64,000 nt of DNA, taken from positions 2,203,501 through 2,267,500 of the forward strand of contig NW_024104520.1 of assembly GCF_003945595.2 (NCBI RefSeq), written 5' to 3'. Below the pieces are notes generated by a model. The model did no database searches and was not told the origin of the DNA. It saw only the letters and a program-made list of their open reading frames with translations. Positions 31,133-42,392 of the stretch are shown here, in pieces (the first letter of the stretch is position 1; each line of letters starts with the position of its first letter). This DNA is from Pipra filicauda (Eukaryota > Chordata > Aves > Passeriformes > Pipridae). The translations under genes and the position numbers were made by a program.

Positions 31133-34100
31133 AATTAATGTCTCAAACTTTAGCCATGCTTCCTGTTTAGATCCCACGACATCTCTGAGTATTGACTTTA
31201 CCTTGGTTTGCAGATGGTATGTGCATTATGGTCAAACCCCTTATGTCAAGTTTGCCTTAACCTTTCTCTTAAATCCTAACAGAGATCTCAGTGTTACCAT
31301 AAAGAAAGGGATTTCACTGAAGTGACCAAAAGGAATAGAGGTTTAGATGTTGACTACTAAATGTTCCAAAGTTCTGTAACCCATTTCTGTAAATGCTTTT
31401 GAAGATCTTCTATGTACTTACATTTGTAGTCCTCAGCAAATCAGAAGGTAAACTAAAACAAAAACACTCTCTTTGCCTTTTTTTATCATTTCAGGTCAGT
31501 GCCTTTATGATCCTATAATATGTGTTGTGCCTGGTACTAAAGAAGCAATTTCTTGCAAATTATACCTTTGGTTATATAAACAGTAAAGCCTTTTCTTTTA
31601 AAATTTAATTAACATTGGTTTGTCCACTACTGCAGACTGCTTAAGAACTAATAGGTCTGAATAAATTGAGGTTTGCTCTATGTATGAGTTTTATAATATC
31701 ATTTTCTTCCCATCTACATTTCTAGTATGATTAATTGAAAATATAATAATGTGTTTACATTTGACTACTTTTCCTTTATATGTCTATTTAAATTACACCA
31801 TGATTGAATTACAATTTCTTCAAATAGACTGTAGCCGTTAGCCTTTAATTTATTGTGTCTTAGTGGTTTACACTTTTGATTGGTGTTCAGCACTTATGTT
31901 TTCAGGGTGTCTTTTTTTCTCAGCTGTTTACTCGCCTATCTCACATATTGGAACTGTTAAAGCTCAGTGGATGATAAATATCATAAACTGCGTAGATCAA
32001 TCTAATCTGCTTATAACAATCTTCCCAGGCTGTTACAGGTAGAATATTTTTCAAATGAGAATCCTTACAGGTTTTCCTTCCAGGTTTCACAAGAGATTAC
32101 AGAACCTTCATGTAAAAGACCATGTCTTGGAATCTTGGTTAAGTAAAATAACAGTGAACTTCATCCATAACCTGGAGATTGTTGGTTTAGTTCCCTTTCT
32201 GTCACTTTTTGATCTTACATAGCACAGCTTAGCCAGGTAAGTTCTAAGAATTAGTGTACAGAAAAACAAATGTGAAGCATCTTCAATAAATCTGAGCATT
32301 AATTTAAGAAAGTTTCTTTTTTTTTTAGCTCATTAAATATCAAAATCACCTTTACTGTTTTTTCCTTCCAGCTTTTAAAGAAAAGTTCTCACTAGCTTGA
32401 ACTTTCTGTGAATTTTCAATATTAGTAATTGAGTTTCATTTGGAAAGCTTACTTACCAAACATAAATCTTGATAGAGAGAAGGTAGTAAATGTAAATTTT
32501 TTTAAAGACTTTTTATAAAGGCTTACTTTCCTAAAAAATATCTACATCATAACAGCATTAACTTGTTTAGTTCACTCTGAATACTAGTTTTGGGATGGAT
32601 GTATATCCTCTGCATATCCTGTGATGATTATTCATCTTTTTTAATGTTGGTTATGAAAAAAAATTCAAGTTTTTCATCTATGTCTGAATTAATAAAAGAT
32701 GCACATTTAGGTTATTTAAAATTGACTATTGGAATTTGTAAAAACAGTCTGACAGCATTAGGCAAAATATTGTGGTTGAGATTCAACAGCAATGAATATG
32801 TTGCTTACTTGAATAATACAACCTTGATTTGTTATATTAGATGCAGAGAATCTGACATTTCTGCAATTAGATAATTTATCCCTAGTTGAGTCTCTTGCAA
32901 CCCTCTCCTCTTTCTCCAGACTACTTGGATTTCTAGAAAATACCATTTAGAATTCCAAATGCACAGCCAGAAATTCATCTTGAAAATTCTATGACAGCAA
33001 AAACCCCAAACAACCTACAAAAAATAACCCTTCTCCTTAATATGTTTGCAAAAGTTTCCTTTATTGAATTATTTTTGAGAGGCATTTAGCAAAGCAGAAG
33101 GAGGATACCTATACAGAAATTCAAATCAATTTTGCAGTAGGTGAATGCTATTTGACTTAGAATAGTTCTTTTTCCATCAAGTGGGTTACAGTGATCAAGC
33201 AAATGTTTCAAATTATTTGACTCCAGGTCAGAAGTCGTTGGCAAAAAATTGCACCTGTATCTTACTGAGGACTTCAAAGAGGAATGCTGTCTGCATGGTT
33301 TCACCATTTTTTTTAATTTCAGTTGTTATAGAAAGGTCTCAAATGTAGTTCAAGGAAGGATAAGTTAGGAGTTTCTGTAATTCTCTTCCAGCTTATGGAC
33401 ACTGTAGTTCTGTAAAGAGCACAGTGATTTTCAACCTTTGAGCTCTGACCTGTACCTGAGACTTGCACTCCTGAGAGATATCAAGTGTATCTCATTAGTT
33501 AGTCATCTTTTTTAGAGTTTATTGTCACTCTGGACTTTTTGGTGAAGACTAATGAAATCTATAGCCAAATAACATTTTCGTGGAACTAATCTAATTCCTT
33601 TCCTTGATATATTCTGAATTGAGCAACCATGCTTTAAATGGATGTTTTTTGTCAGATTTTAGTTAAGTATAACAGTGTTAAGGTGAATACTCTTTTTGGA
33701 TGTTTACATTAAATAGAACCTCCCTCATCACAGGTTACTGGAGGTTTCATGTGATTTGTTTTAGCTAATCAAGCAAGTCATGCAGCCAAGTACTGTATCT
33801 CTGGTAGACATAACCTGGTATGTTTGAAGGTGGGTAACAAAACAAAAAGTGTTAGAGCATGTAGTCAGTATGCCACATTTATCACCCACTGGTAAGCTTT
33901 TTTGATAATGCTCTTATATCACTTTAGTTTTCATAGTAAAGGTTTCATTACAAATAAAAAAAAAACAATTCAAAGATAACTTACAAATAAATTAATGTTA
34001 TTTCATTCAAGTTTTACTTTGAAGTTTTTGTTTAGGCTTTTTAAGCAGCCATTTTAATAGATAGGTACAGCACTCATTTTTTTCCTGATTGCACTAAGCA

Positions 34101-35379
34101 AAGCACTGGATAGATATGAACTATCATTGTTGTATATCTCTTATTTTTCCCTTACCGACACCTTCTTTCTCGCCACCTTTAAAGGTATATTTTTGTTCTT
34201 TATTAAATAAAGTGTGGTCAAATTGTTTTCTGTTGCACTGACGCTCCCCTTTTATTACTTAACTATGATGAGAATCTTCTTTAACCTTGCCTGTTGTCAG
34301 CTGTTCAGAGCTGAAAAATAAGTAGTAAAAATTAAAAACGGGTCTGTTGCCTCCAAAAGTATGGTATGCTGTATGCTGCCCATTTGTATAAATGTTGTCA
34401 TCTTCCTAGCTAATGATATTCACCTTCCTATTCCCTGATATATCATTAAAAACACATGGAAGTGTATCCTACCCTCGTGGACATACAGGACCCTATCTTT
34501 TTTTTTATCATTCAGGTTATCTCCTTGCAATTAATGAACTGTGAAAAGAAATTGCACAGTAAAAGGATACTACCTATGCAGCTGTATTGATGATCAGATC
34601 TTAAACAGAAGGCCAGTTTATATGCAAAAATTACTTACTTTCTCTTATAATATTTTTATTATCAAGATAAAATATCTAGTGGGCCAACAGGAAGACAAAT
34701 TCTGAATGAAAGCAAAATTACATAGGGTTTACGCTGAGAAAAATGTTTTCATGAACATTCCTATTTTCAGATAATAACTTTAGTTTATTAAGAGGTTAGA
34801 ATCCACATCACTGTCTTCTTTTAATAACAACATCTGAACTACAGTGTACACCAGAAAATGTCTTCTTTCCCAGAATCAGAACTCTTTGCCGTAGAATTCT
34901 GGAAACAAACTAGATTTATATTTAGAAGTCATTGTTAATTTCTTTTGCAATCCATAAAGTTAATTGACAACTGAACCATGAGAAAGCTTTACTATGCAGG
35001 CCATGTAAGACACCTAATGCATTCAGCATGCTGTACATCTTACACTGTTGAAAAAAGAGTCATGTTGCCACTTCTTATGTTCCTTTTTAAGACCAAATGC
35101 TTGTTCTTCTGTTCCCTGATATTTATGTGCACTTTATTTTCAGAACTGGAGCCCCAGACGCTAGTGGAAAAGAAAAATATCTCATCGATTTATTGGGTAT
35201 TACCCTAAACATTTACTGGTGAAAGAGGTGTGTCTGTTAAAAGAGCTTTCAGCATAAAGTGATCAACCTTTCAGAATAAGGTGATTGACTGGTTTGACAG
35301 CAATAAAAGTTCCCCAGGAAGTTGCATTTGTGCGTCCATGAAAAGATTAAGGTCATTTTACTCTGATCTACAGTTTAAT

Positions 35380-35650
35380 TCAGGGCCCCAAGTGTTAATG
35401 TTAAGTACATTAGGCATGTTATAACTGAACTGTTGAGAAGCAAAATATTAATGAACTGCCTTCCCTTTGGAAGTAAACTCTAGGTTTTTTATTACTAGCA
35501 CTGCCAGCATTCTTGTTCTTTTTGTCTAATTGACACTTAATGACGCTCTCTTGGTGTCTCTAATTTTCCATAATTAATGTGAATGTAAAATGAACCTTGT
35601 AAATATTTTGTGCTTGTATACCACACGCTGAATAATGTAAGCAAGCTATT
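35380..35650. other. Candidate conserved noncoding element
   Basis: Repeat-free stretch with clustered TAATTGACACTTAATGACGC, CTCTAATTTTCCATAATTAA and other TAAT cores, suggestive of homeodomain sites. This is only an impression from texture; comparison with other genomes is needed for support. Confidence 0.28.
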
Positions 35651-37859
35651 ATAGGTTGTTTATGTTTGGCTCTTGGGGTCTCTAGATTTCAGAACTTTGC
35701 ATTAACTTGGAGCTGTGAGGGAGAAGTCTACCAGGCAGCTCACCTCATTAAAGCATATAGTGCAGAAACGGTGAAAAAATTCTGCAGAGCAAAAAGATCA
35801 AGTAGATTCTTTTTGTTTGTTTTCCCATACCAAAACAGTCTAGTGAATAGTAGATTCCAGAATTTTCAACTGTTATGTATTAGACTGTTTTACAAATATA
35901 CCTCTTTAAACTGATTATGTTTTTAATACCTGAATATCTTGCAGATGATCTTCATAGCTACTTATCAAGGCAAAACTTGTAGTATCTAATGAAATTGTGA
36001 AGTACAGGATATAAGATTTAAAAAAAAGTTTTCTAGCTTGTTGAAATTATATTGATGGACTCTGCCATGAGGAAACAGTCTTTTCTGTTTTAAGTATGGG
36101 CTGAGTTTCCAGAAAATGAAATATCAGGTCACTAACCAGATATTTCTTGTACATTAGAGAATAAAAAATTTCTTGGTTTTATCTTTTCTATTAGTGTTTA
36201 CTCTGCAGTGCAGAATGCTGGCTTAATATTACTCTATTTGATAACTGTGATTGAAGAAAAAAATATTTTCTTACCTTTTTACTTTGCTGCTATTGTTTTG
36301 TATTTAATCCTGTGCTCCTTGTAAGCTTTAGTGAGTTTAAAGAATTTCAGTGAGAGAGGTCAGGGAGGCTCAGCCCTCAGAGAAGATAGATACCATAAGA
36401 GTGTCATCTTTTAACAGTTATGTTTTTAACAAGATCTTTTCCAGCTGCTGCTTGTAATATAGAGTCTGTTTCATAGAAATCAAATAGAGTTTTCGTTTTT
36501 TCTCGTTGAAGTTAGAAAGGGCTTGCTCATCAGAATTCTGTACCAGTTTTTTTTTGTCTCTTCATTTAGTACCTGCCACAGGAAATTACATAAAGGTTGC
36601 ATCTAGGTCCATGCAGTAATCTGGCATCTAAGATGCCTTATTTTGATACATTTTTCCACACAAATTCAAATAATAATATTTAAATTTTAATAATATAAAT
36701 AGTTAAAATCACATCTTTGTTATATACAAATATTAAACATGTTCATCAAAAAACCCTTTGTATCTTAAAGTACAAAAAATTACACTAGCATCCTGTTAAA
36801 ATCAGGTCAACAGAAAAATGAAATGGAATTCCTAGATAACCCTTTTTTTCTTTATCCAACCAATGTAATTTGCAGACCTGGCGATCATGTATTTTAGCCT
36901 GGAATGTTGATATAATTTTTTTAATGTATAATAGTTGCCCTAAGATCCATTCATCTGTTGTGGTGCCTTACAGTGACCTCATAAAAGTGAGGTCTGAATG
37001 TGGAACAATCTAGACAGAAAACACCACTTCAGCAGGGAAAAAGTAATGACTTAGCCTTTGGAAGGCGTTACAGTGAAGGACTGAAGCTGATGCAGGTTGC
37101 TATGTGCTGCTTATCTGATGTATATTTTCTTTTTCATCTGCAAATTGATAACCTCCCTGTCATAAAACTAAGTAATATTATCCTACTCTCTTCCTCCCTT
37201 GACAAAATGAATAAGCACTGTAAGTATAAAGCAGTGTAATACACTATAGTATTAAAATTGATAGTACAGATATTTGAAATAATTTAGAAAAAATATACCT
37301 AGACTTATCCTTTATATTAACACAGTATTGCTTCATATGTAATCTCATCATTCCACATTCATTGGACAAATATTCCTGAAGTGCAGAGGTCTGTTAACCA
37401 CTAGAAATAGTCACGTATAAAATATATTCAGATAATTATAGTGCACATTTCCAGTTTCAGATTATGATGTGCATTCAGGCTATGGTCATATTTAATACAT
37501 CACAGGCATAAAATTTGTGTTTTGCTAAGTCTTATATACAAAGAGGTTTTCATCTAGTTTTACTTTATAAATAATGAATGAAGGTGAGATAATGATGTCC
37601 TACCATGATTAGGTGTGCTGGCAAGGGTGACTCATCAATCGTAATTCATCCCTGTGGAAAATAGCATCTTGGATAACTTCACAGTCAAAAAGAAATATTA
37701 CACAATGTACAGTCTTTCAGCACATTTCCAATTTAATATTACTTTCAATACAAATTAAAGAAGGAGAACTTTTTGGCAAATGAACAGTTTTTCCTTATTA
37801 ATGCTGAGTGGAAAAGAGGAAAAAAAGCTATCGACAAGTGAAGATACATATCCCACCAT

Positions 37860-38045
37860 ATGGATTCTAACACTTTAATTATATTGCTCTCTTTCTTTTT
37901 ATGGCAACTTTTAGTGATAATAATTTTTCAACTAATTAAAGACCAGCTGCTACTTAGCAAGGTAGGCACCCAATTAGGAATCCAGAACCTGGTAAACAAC
38001 CTTTACTGCCAGCCAGATAGTTGAATCACCTCCTGTCATGGGCAT
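37860..38045. other. Candidate conserved noncoding element
   Basis: Repeat-free block with TTTAATTATATT, CAACTAATTAAAGACC and ACCCAATTAGGAATCC, followed by GC-richer sequence (CTTTACTGCCAGCCAGATAG). The mix of TAATTA cores and unique sequence resembles known enhancers. Weak evidence. Confidence 0.25.
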
Positions 38046-40192
38046 GGATGTCTTTTTGTAGTTGTTGTTTTATAAATGTACATTTTAGTTATGTTAGCTG
38101 GCTCTGCTGAATACTCTTCCTTGAGACTAGCAGAAGAATCCAACATCATGTTCACTTCTTTTGTTTCAGGACAGCTTGCAGTACCATGTAGTTTTCTATT
38201 TTATTTATTTTTTTAAGTTTGCTAACAATTAAAAGACATTTTGTAGGAAAAGGTTTACTGAGCAGAAAACCAGATCTATTTCCTGGATGCAGAAAGCAGT
38301 TTGCATACAGCAACCTCCTGCTACTTGAGGATATTTAGAGAAATTATGTTGTTATTTCAGATTGAAGTCTAGTTTTTCAGTGCAGTGTACAGTCTGTGTG
38401 AATGCAGCGTGTGTTGAATAAAACAGTGTCTAGTGCTGTGCAGTAAAAAAATAATCCACATATGAATTACCTTGTCTTTTTTTATAAAAATAATCATCTT
38501 AGAAGAACTCTTTAGGACCAGCAGACATGAAAAAAAAAGTCTTTGAAACTAAATGAATACATTTAGTTCTGAATTTAGTGGAAGAGCCAATGAAGGGGAA
38601 GGGGAATGAATTCTGCAGATGACAGAATCCCAAAGATAGAAAAACCTGAATGTAAGTTCAGATGCACAGTTTTGGAAAAATGTGAGATGACTCATACTGA
38701 AAGGAATTGCTTGAATGATTCGTATGTATTGCAGCAAGCCATCTTTGATGTTGTAATAAGAATAATAAGCTTCTATTCTATATACACTCTTGCTCAAAAA
38801 GACAAAAATGTTACTATGTATCAACATAAAATGAAGAGAGTAGTCGCTACAAAATCAAGTTGACAACTTTTCCATGAATCTAGTGCTTGCTTAACTACTA
38901 CTGAGGAAAAAAAAAAAAGCTTGACTACCAGAGCTAGGGGAAAAGTAAAGATATTTTAGAAGCATGAAAGAAGAAATTGAGAAGTCTTGGGTTACTAGGT
39001 TATAAAGGAAGTGAAAGAAACTAAGGGAACAACAAGAGAATTTCTGTAAACTTGATGTATGAAGATGTATATTTCATAGTCATGAAATCAGTCATGTTTT
39101 CCCTGCAGACTTACTATTTCAGGTTTTAGAGAAAGATTCCCATGCAAATGATAGCCATAGAGGCTTCCTATGGCAGCCTCTGCTTTATTTCCTTTGCTCT
39201 GGTGTTGCAGGTTTGTCAGTACAGAGGAAAGATAAGCTTCATGTAATGAAAAGTAGGTCTCTCAATATAAATAAAACACAGTAAGTTTTGAAATTGTTAA
39301 AATTAAAAGAAGGTTCTTAACACTATGATAACTCTGCCAAAAGGAATAGCCTCAGATGAAGATGTTAGGACAAAATAGATGCCTTTAGGAAGTATGCAAA
39401 CATCCATTTGTTTTAAAAAGAGACAGAATTGAGTTGCTTTGAAGAAAAATATGGATACTCTCTTGTGTTTTTACTGGAAAACATAGATTCTAGTGGCAAG
39501 ATTAAAAAATATCACAAATTTGCAGTCATAAGTGTGAGATCAGGCAAGTTTCCCGGGCTCAGATAAACAGATAAACACCCTTCTTTATCACTGATTACCA
39601 TGATCTTATGCTGCACTCTGCATTCTAAGTTTGCTCAAGACAAATCAAGATTATCTGCTGTAATATTTCTTCCCTGTTCCTCCTACAGGGTTGATTTTAC
39701 ATAGTTTTGCCCACTTCTTCTGCTAGTCTTGATCAAAGAGACAGAATTGTAAGCAGAGTAACTCCATTTCTGCTTCCCAGAAACCATCTGGAACCAAGAC
39801 TTTTGCTATATACAAGAACTATTAGCACCCTGCAAAAAAATAGTTCCCTACTCCTTGCACTGAGGTGGTAGGTATTTTTGCTTATACCTCTGCTGAAAGC
39901 CTAAGCTTAATTTATTATGTTGTTGAGGTTTATTTGGAACCTTGTTTGATAACAGCAGAATGAAAGGGGGGAAGGGAGAACCACAAAAAAAATGTGGTAG
40001 AAAACTGATACTGGGAGTATAGTTTTCCCTGTGTGGATTGAGTTGTTCTTGTGAATCTGGGACAGCAGAGATGATGATATTAACACTGGAGTATACCCCA
40101 AGCATTAAACTGTGTTCCTGAAGTTGCATTGAAAATAAACTTCTAGTTAGAAGGTATATTTCTCATATTAAGGATTAGATTAAAACTGAAAT

Positions 40193-40930
40193 AATAGAAT
40201 CAGCCAGATTGGAAAGGACCTCTGAGATCATCAAATCCAACCCTTGATCCAATACTGCCATGGTTGCTAGACCATGGCACTAAGTGCCACATCCAGTCTC
40301 ATCTTAAAAACCTCCAGGGACAGTGAATCCACTACTTCCCTGGGCAGCCCATTGCAATGCTTGATTACCCTTTCTGTAAAGAATTTCTTCCTAATATCCA
40401 CCCTAAACCTCCCCTGGCAGAGCTTAAGACCATGCCCTCTTGTCTTACTGATAGTTGCCTGGGAAAAGAGACCAACCCCCACCTGGCTACAGCCTCCTGT
40501 CAGGGAGTTCTAGAGAGTGATGAGGTCTCCCCTGAGACTCCTCTTCTCCAGGCTGAACAACCCCAGCTCCCTCAGCCTCTCCTCATAGGACTTCTGTTCG
40601 AATCCCTTCACCAGCCTTGTTGCTCTTCTCTGGACCTGCTCCAGCACCTCAATATCCTTCCTGAACTGAGGGGCCCAGAACTGGACACAGTACTCCAGAT
40701 GTGGCCTCACCAGCGCTGAGTACAGGCAAAAAATACCTTCCCTGGTCCTGCTGGCCACACTGTTCCTGATGCAGGCCAGGATGCCATTGGCCTTCTTGGC
40801 CACCTGGGCACACTGCTGGCTCATGTTCAGCTTCCCGTCAATCCAAACTCCCAGGTCCCTTTCTGCCTGGCTGCTCTCCAGCCACTCTGTCCCCAGCCTG
40901 TAGTGCTGCATGGGGTTGTTGTAACCAAAG
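40193..40930 (-). mobile_element. CR1 LINE 3' portion, reverse orientation, with a long open frame
   Basis: On the minus strand, 40911-40510 keeps a 133-codon open frame of the CR1 reverse-transcriptase C-terminus ([56 protein letters not shown]). A second frame follows ([29 protein letters not shown]), separated by a frameshift. The 3' end of the element lies at about 40193. It is the best-preserved CR1 here, so probably the youngest, but it is 5'-truncated and lacks the catalytic core and endonuclease. Confidence 0.94.
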
Positions 40931-41017
40931 TGAAATCAAGGTATATTCATTAGAGCTGGGTTTGAGGCTTCTCAAAGGTGTTTTGATAGCTTTCCTTTTT
41001 GAACTGCTTTTGCAAAT

Positions 41018-41091
41018 GACATTCTTTTAACACAAATAAATGTATTCTGAGCTTGACATTCTTTTAACCCAAATAAAAATATTCTGAGCTT
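41018..41091. repeat. Tandem duplication, two 37-bp copies
   Basis: The unit GACATTCTTTTAACACAAAT and the rest up to GAGCTT (41018-41054) is repeated at 41055-41091 with three base changes. Both copies carry an AATAAA hexamer. It looks like a simple local duplication. Confidence 0.9.
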
Positions 41092-41782
41092 ATGTGGGAC
41101 GTTCATAGCATTAGTGGTACTAAGTATTGTGAATGCTATGCAGCTGTTCTGCAAAGTTAAATAACTTGGCCATTTCCCAATAAATTTTTGTGAAGAATTG
41201 ATGAGCTTAGTGTACTTTATGGATAGTCTGCCTGTTACATTTAATTTTGTTCCTTTTCTTTTCCTTCACTTAAGCCCAGTGAAAATATGTTGTTTAGAAC
41301 TGTATCCAAATTGTATGCTTTTACTTTGAACAGGTGGTAAAAAGAACACGTAAGCATTAGATATTTCAATATAGTGTTGACTTATTTGATTAGAAATAGA
41401 ATTTATCTTTTCCTGTCTATTCAAAGTGACCATGTAACACTGAGTGGGCATTTGTTTGCCTGTGACAGTCAATGTTTAATTTTGTTATTTTATCTATGGG
41501 TAGTCTTTCTACTTAGGAGTGGAATTTATTTTTGTCATTAGGTTCTTTGCGGCTTTACCCAGAAATGTCAGTGTTCTAGAATGTAGAGAAGTATGTGGCA
41601 TGGAGGTGGGGGTGATGATAGTGGTGGAACAATCAGCAACAATGTATATTGAAAGGTGAATTCAGCATTACAGTAATGCTAAATTTACTCTCTAATGGGA
41701 GAAGAGCTAGTCAAGGCAAATGCTGTCACTTTACTGGTACTAAGACAGTAAATTCCTATGGATTTTTAAATGCCTCTGACAT

Positions 41783-41830
41783 GGGACTGTAGAGTTGGAA
41801 GGGGCCTCCTGCATCATTGTGTCCAGCTGC
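41783..41830 (-). mobile_element. Short CR1-like 3' scrap
   Basis: GAGTTGGAAGGGGCCTCCTG followed by CATCATTGTGTCCAGC resembles the conserved 3'-end block of CR1 on the reverse strand. It is too short to place in a subfamily. Confidence 0.6.
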
Positions 41831-41927
41831 CTAAAATTACTCTTGCAAAAAAACCCAACCAAATAAACAAAACCCCCAAATCCAAAATGGAATACTTTCT
41901 CCTTTTCTGACACTCACACTACAGGTC

Positions 41928-42392
41928 TGTATTGGGTTTGTGTGGTGAGGTTTTGGTAGTTGGGGGGCTACAGGAGTGGCTTCTGTGAGAAACTACCAGA
42001 AGCTTCCCCCATGTCTGGCAGAGCCAATGCCAGCTGGCTCCAGGATGGACCAATGGCCAAGGAATGATAGTAACACCTCTGTGATAAAATATTTAAGAAG
42101 GAGAAAATTTATTGTGCAAAGGTAATTGCAACCAGAGAAGAGCAAAGTAAGAATATGTGAGAGGAACAGCTCTGCAGACACCAAGGTCAGTGGAGAAGGA
42201 GGGGGAGGAGGTGCTTCAGTATCCACAAGTTGAGTCTTTTGCCCGTGATGGTAAATGGTGAGTGATCTCTCCCTGCCCTTATCTCAACCCATGAACCTTC
42301 ATTGTATTTTTTCTCCCCTGTCCAGTTGCAGAGGGGAGTGATAGAATAGCTTTGGTGGGCACCTGACATCCAGCCATGGTCAACCCACTGCA
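41928..42392 (+). mobile_element. Solo LTR of an endogenous retrovirus (passerine-type), with target duplication
   Basis: The element starts TGTATTGGGTTTGTGTGG and ends CAACCCACTGCA, and is flanked on both sides by the same five bases AGGTC (41923-41927 and 42393-42397). TG...CA ends and a 5-bp duplication are what a retroviral integrase leaves; 5 bp is usual for the ERVL-like class. An ATATTTAAGAAGG box near 42090 is a candidate TATA element, supporting + orientation. I recognise the sequence as a repeat family frequent in songbird genomes, whose full copies I recall as much longer. This one seems to have lost a central block around 42220, including the expected AATAAA. No internal viral genes remain. 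Confidence 0.88.

Larger units (their letters stand above)
31133..40192. other. Gene desert, 9 kb without gene or transposon seen
   Basis: AT-rich unique DNA. Short open frames (for example 32590-32874, 34978-35208, 35666-35914, 38606-38863) show no family resemblance. Two stretches, near 35.38-35.65 and 37.86-38.04 kb, look like possible conserved noncoding elements. There is no CpG island, tRNA or recognised repeat. Confidence 0.6.
40931..41927. other. Intergenic stretch with a CR1 scrap
   Basis: Apart from the 37-bp tandem duplication, the only recognised item is a short CR1-like scrap near 41783-41830 (GTAGAGTTGGAAGGGGCCTC). An A/C-rich run (41846-41882) follows it. The rest is unique. 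Confidence 0.55.
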
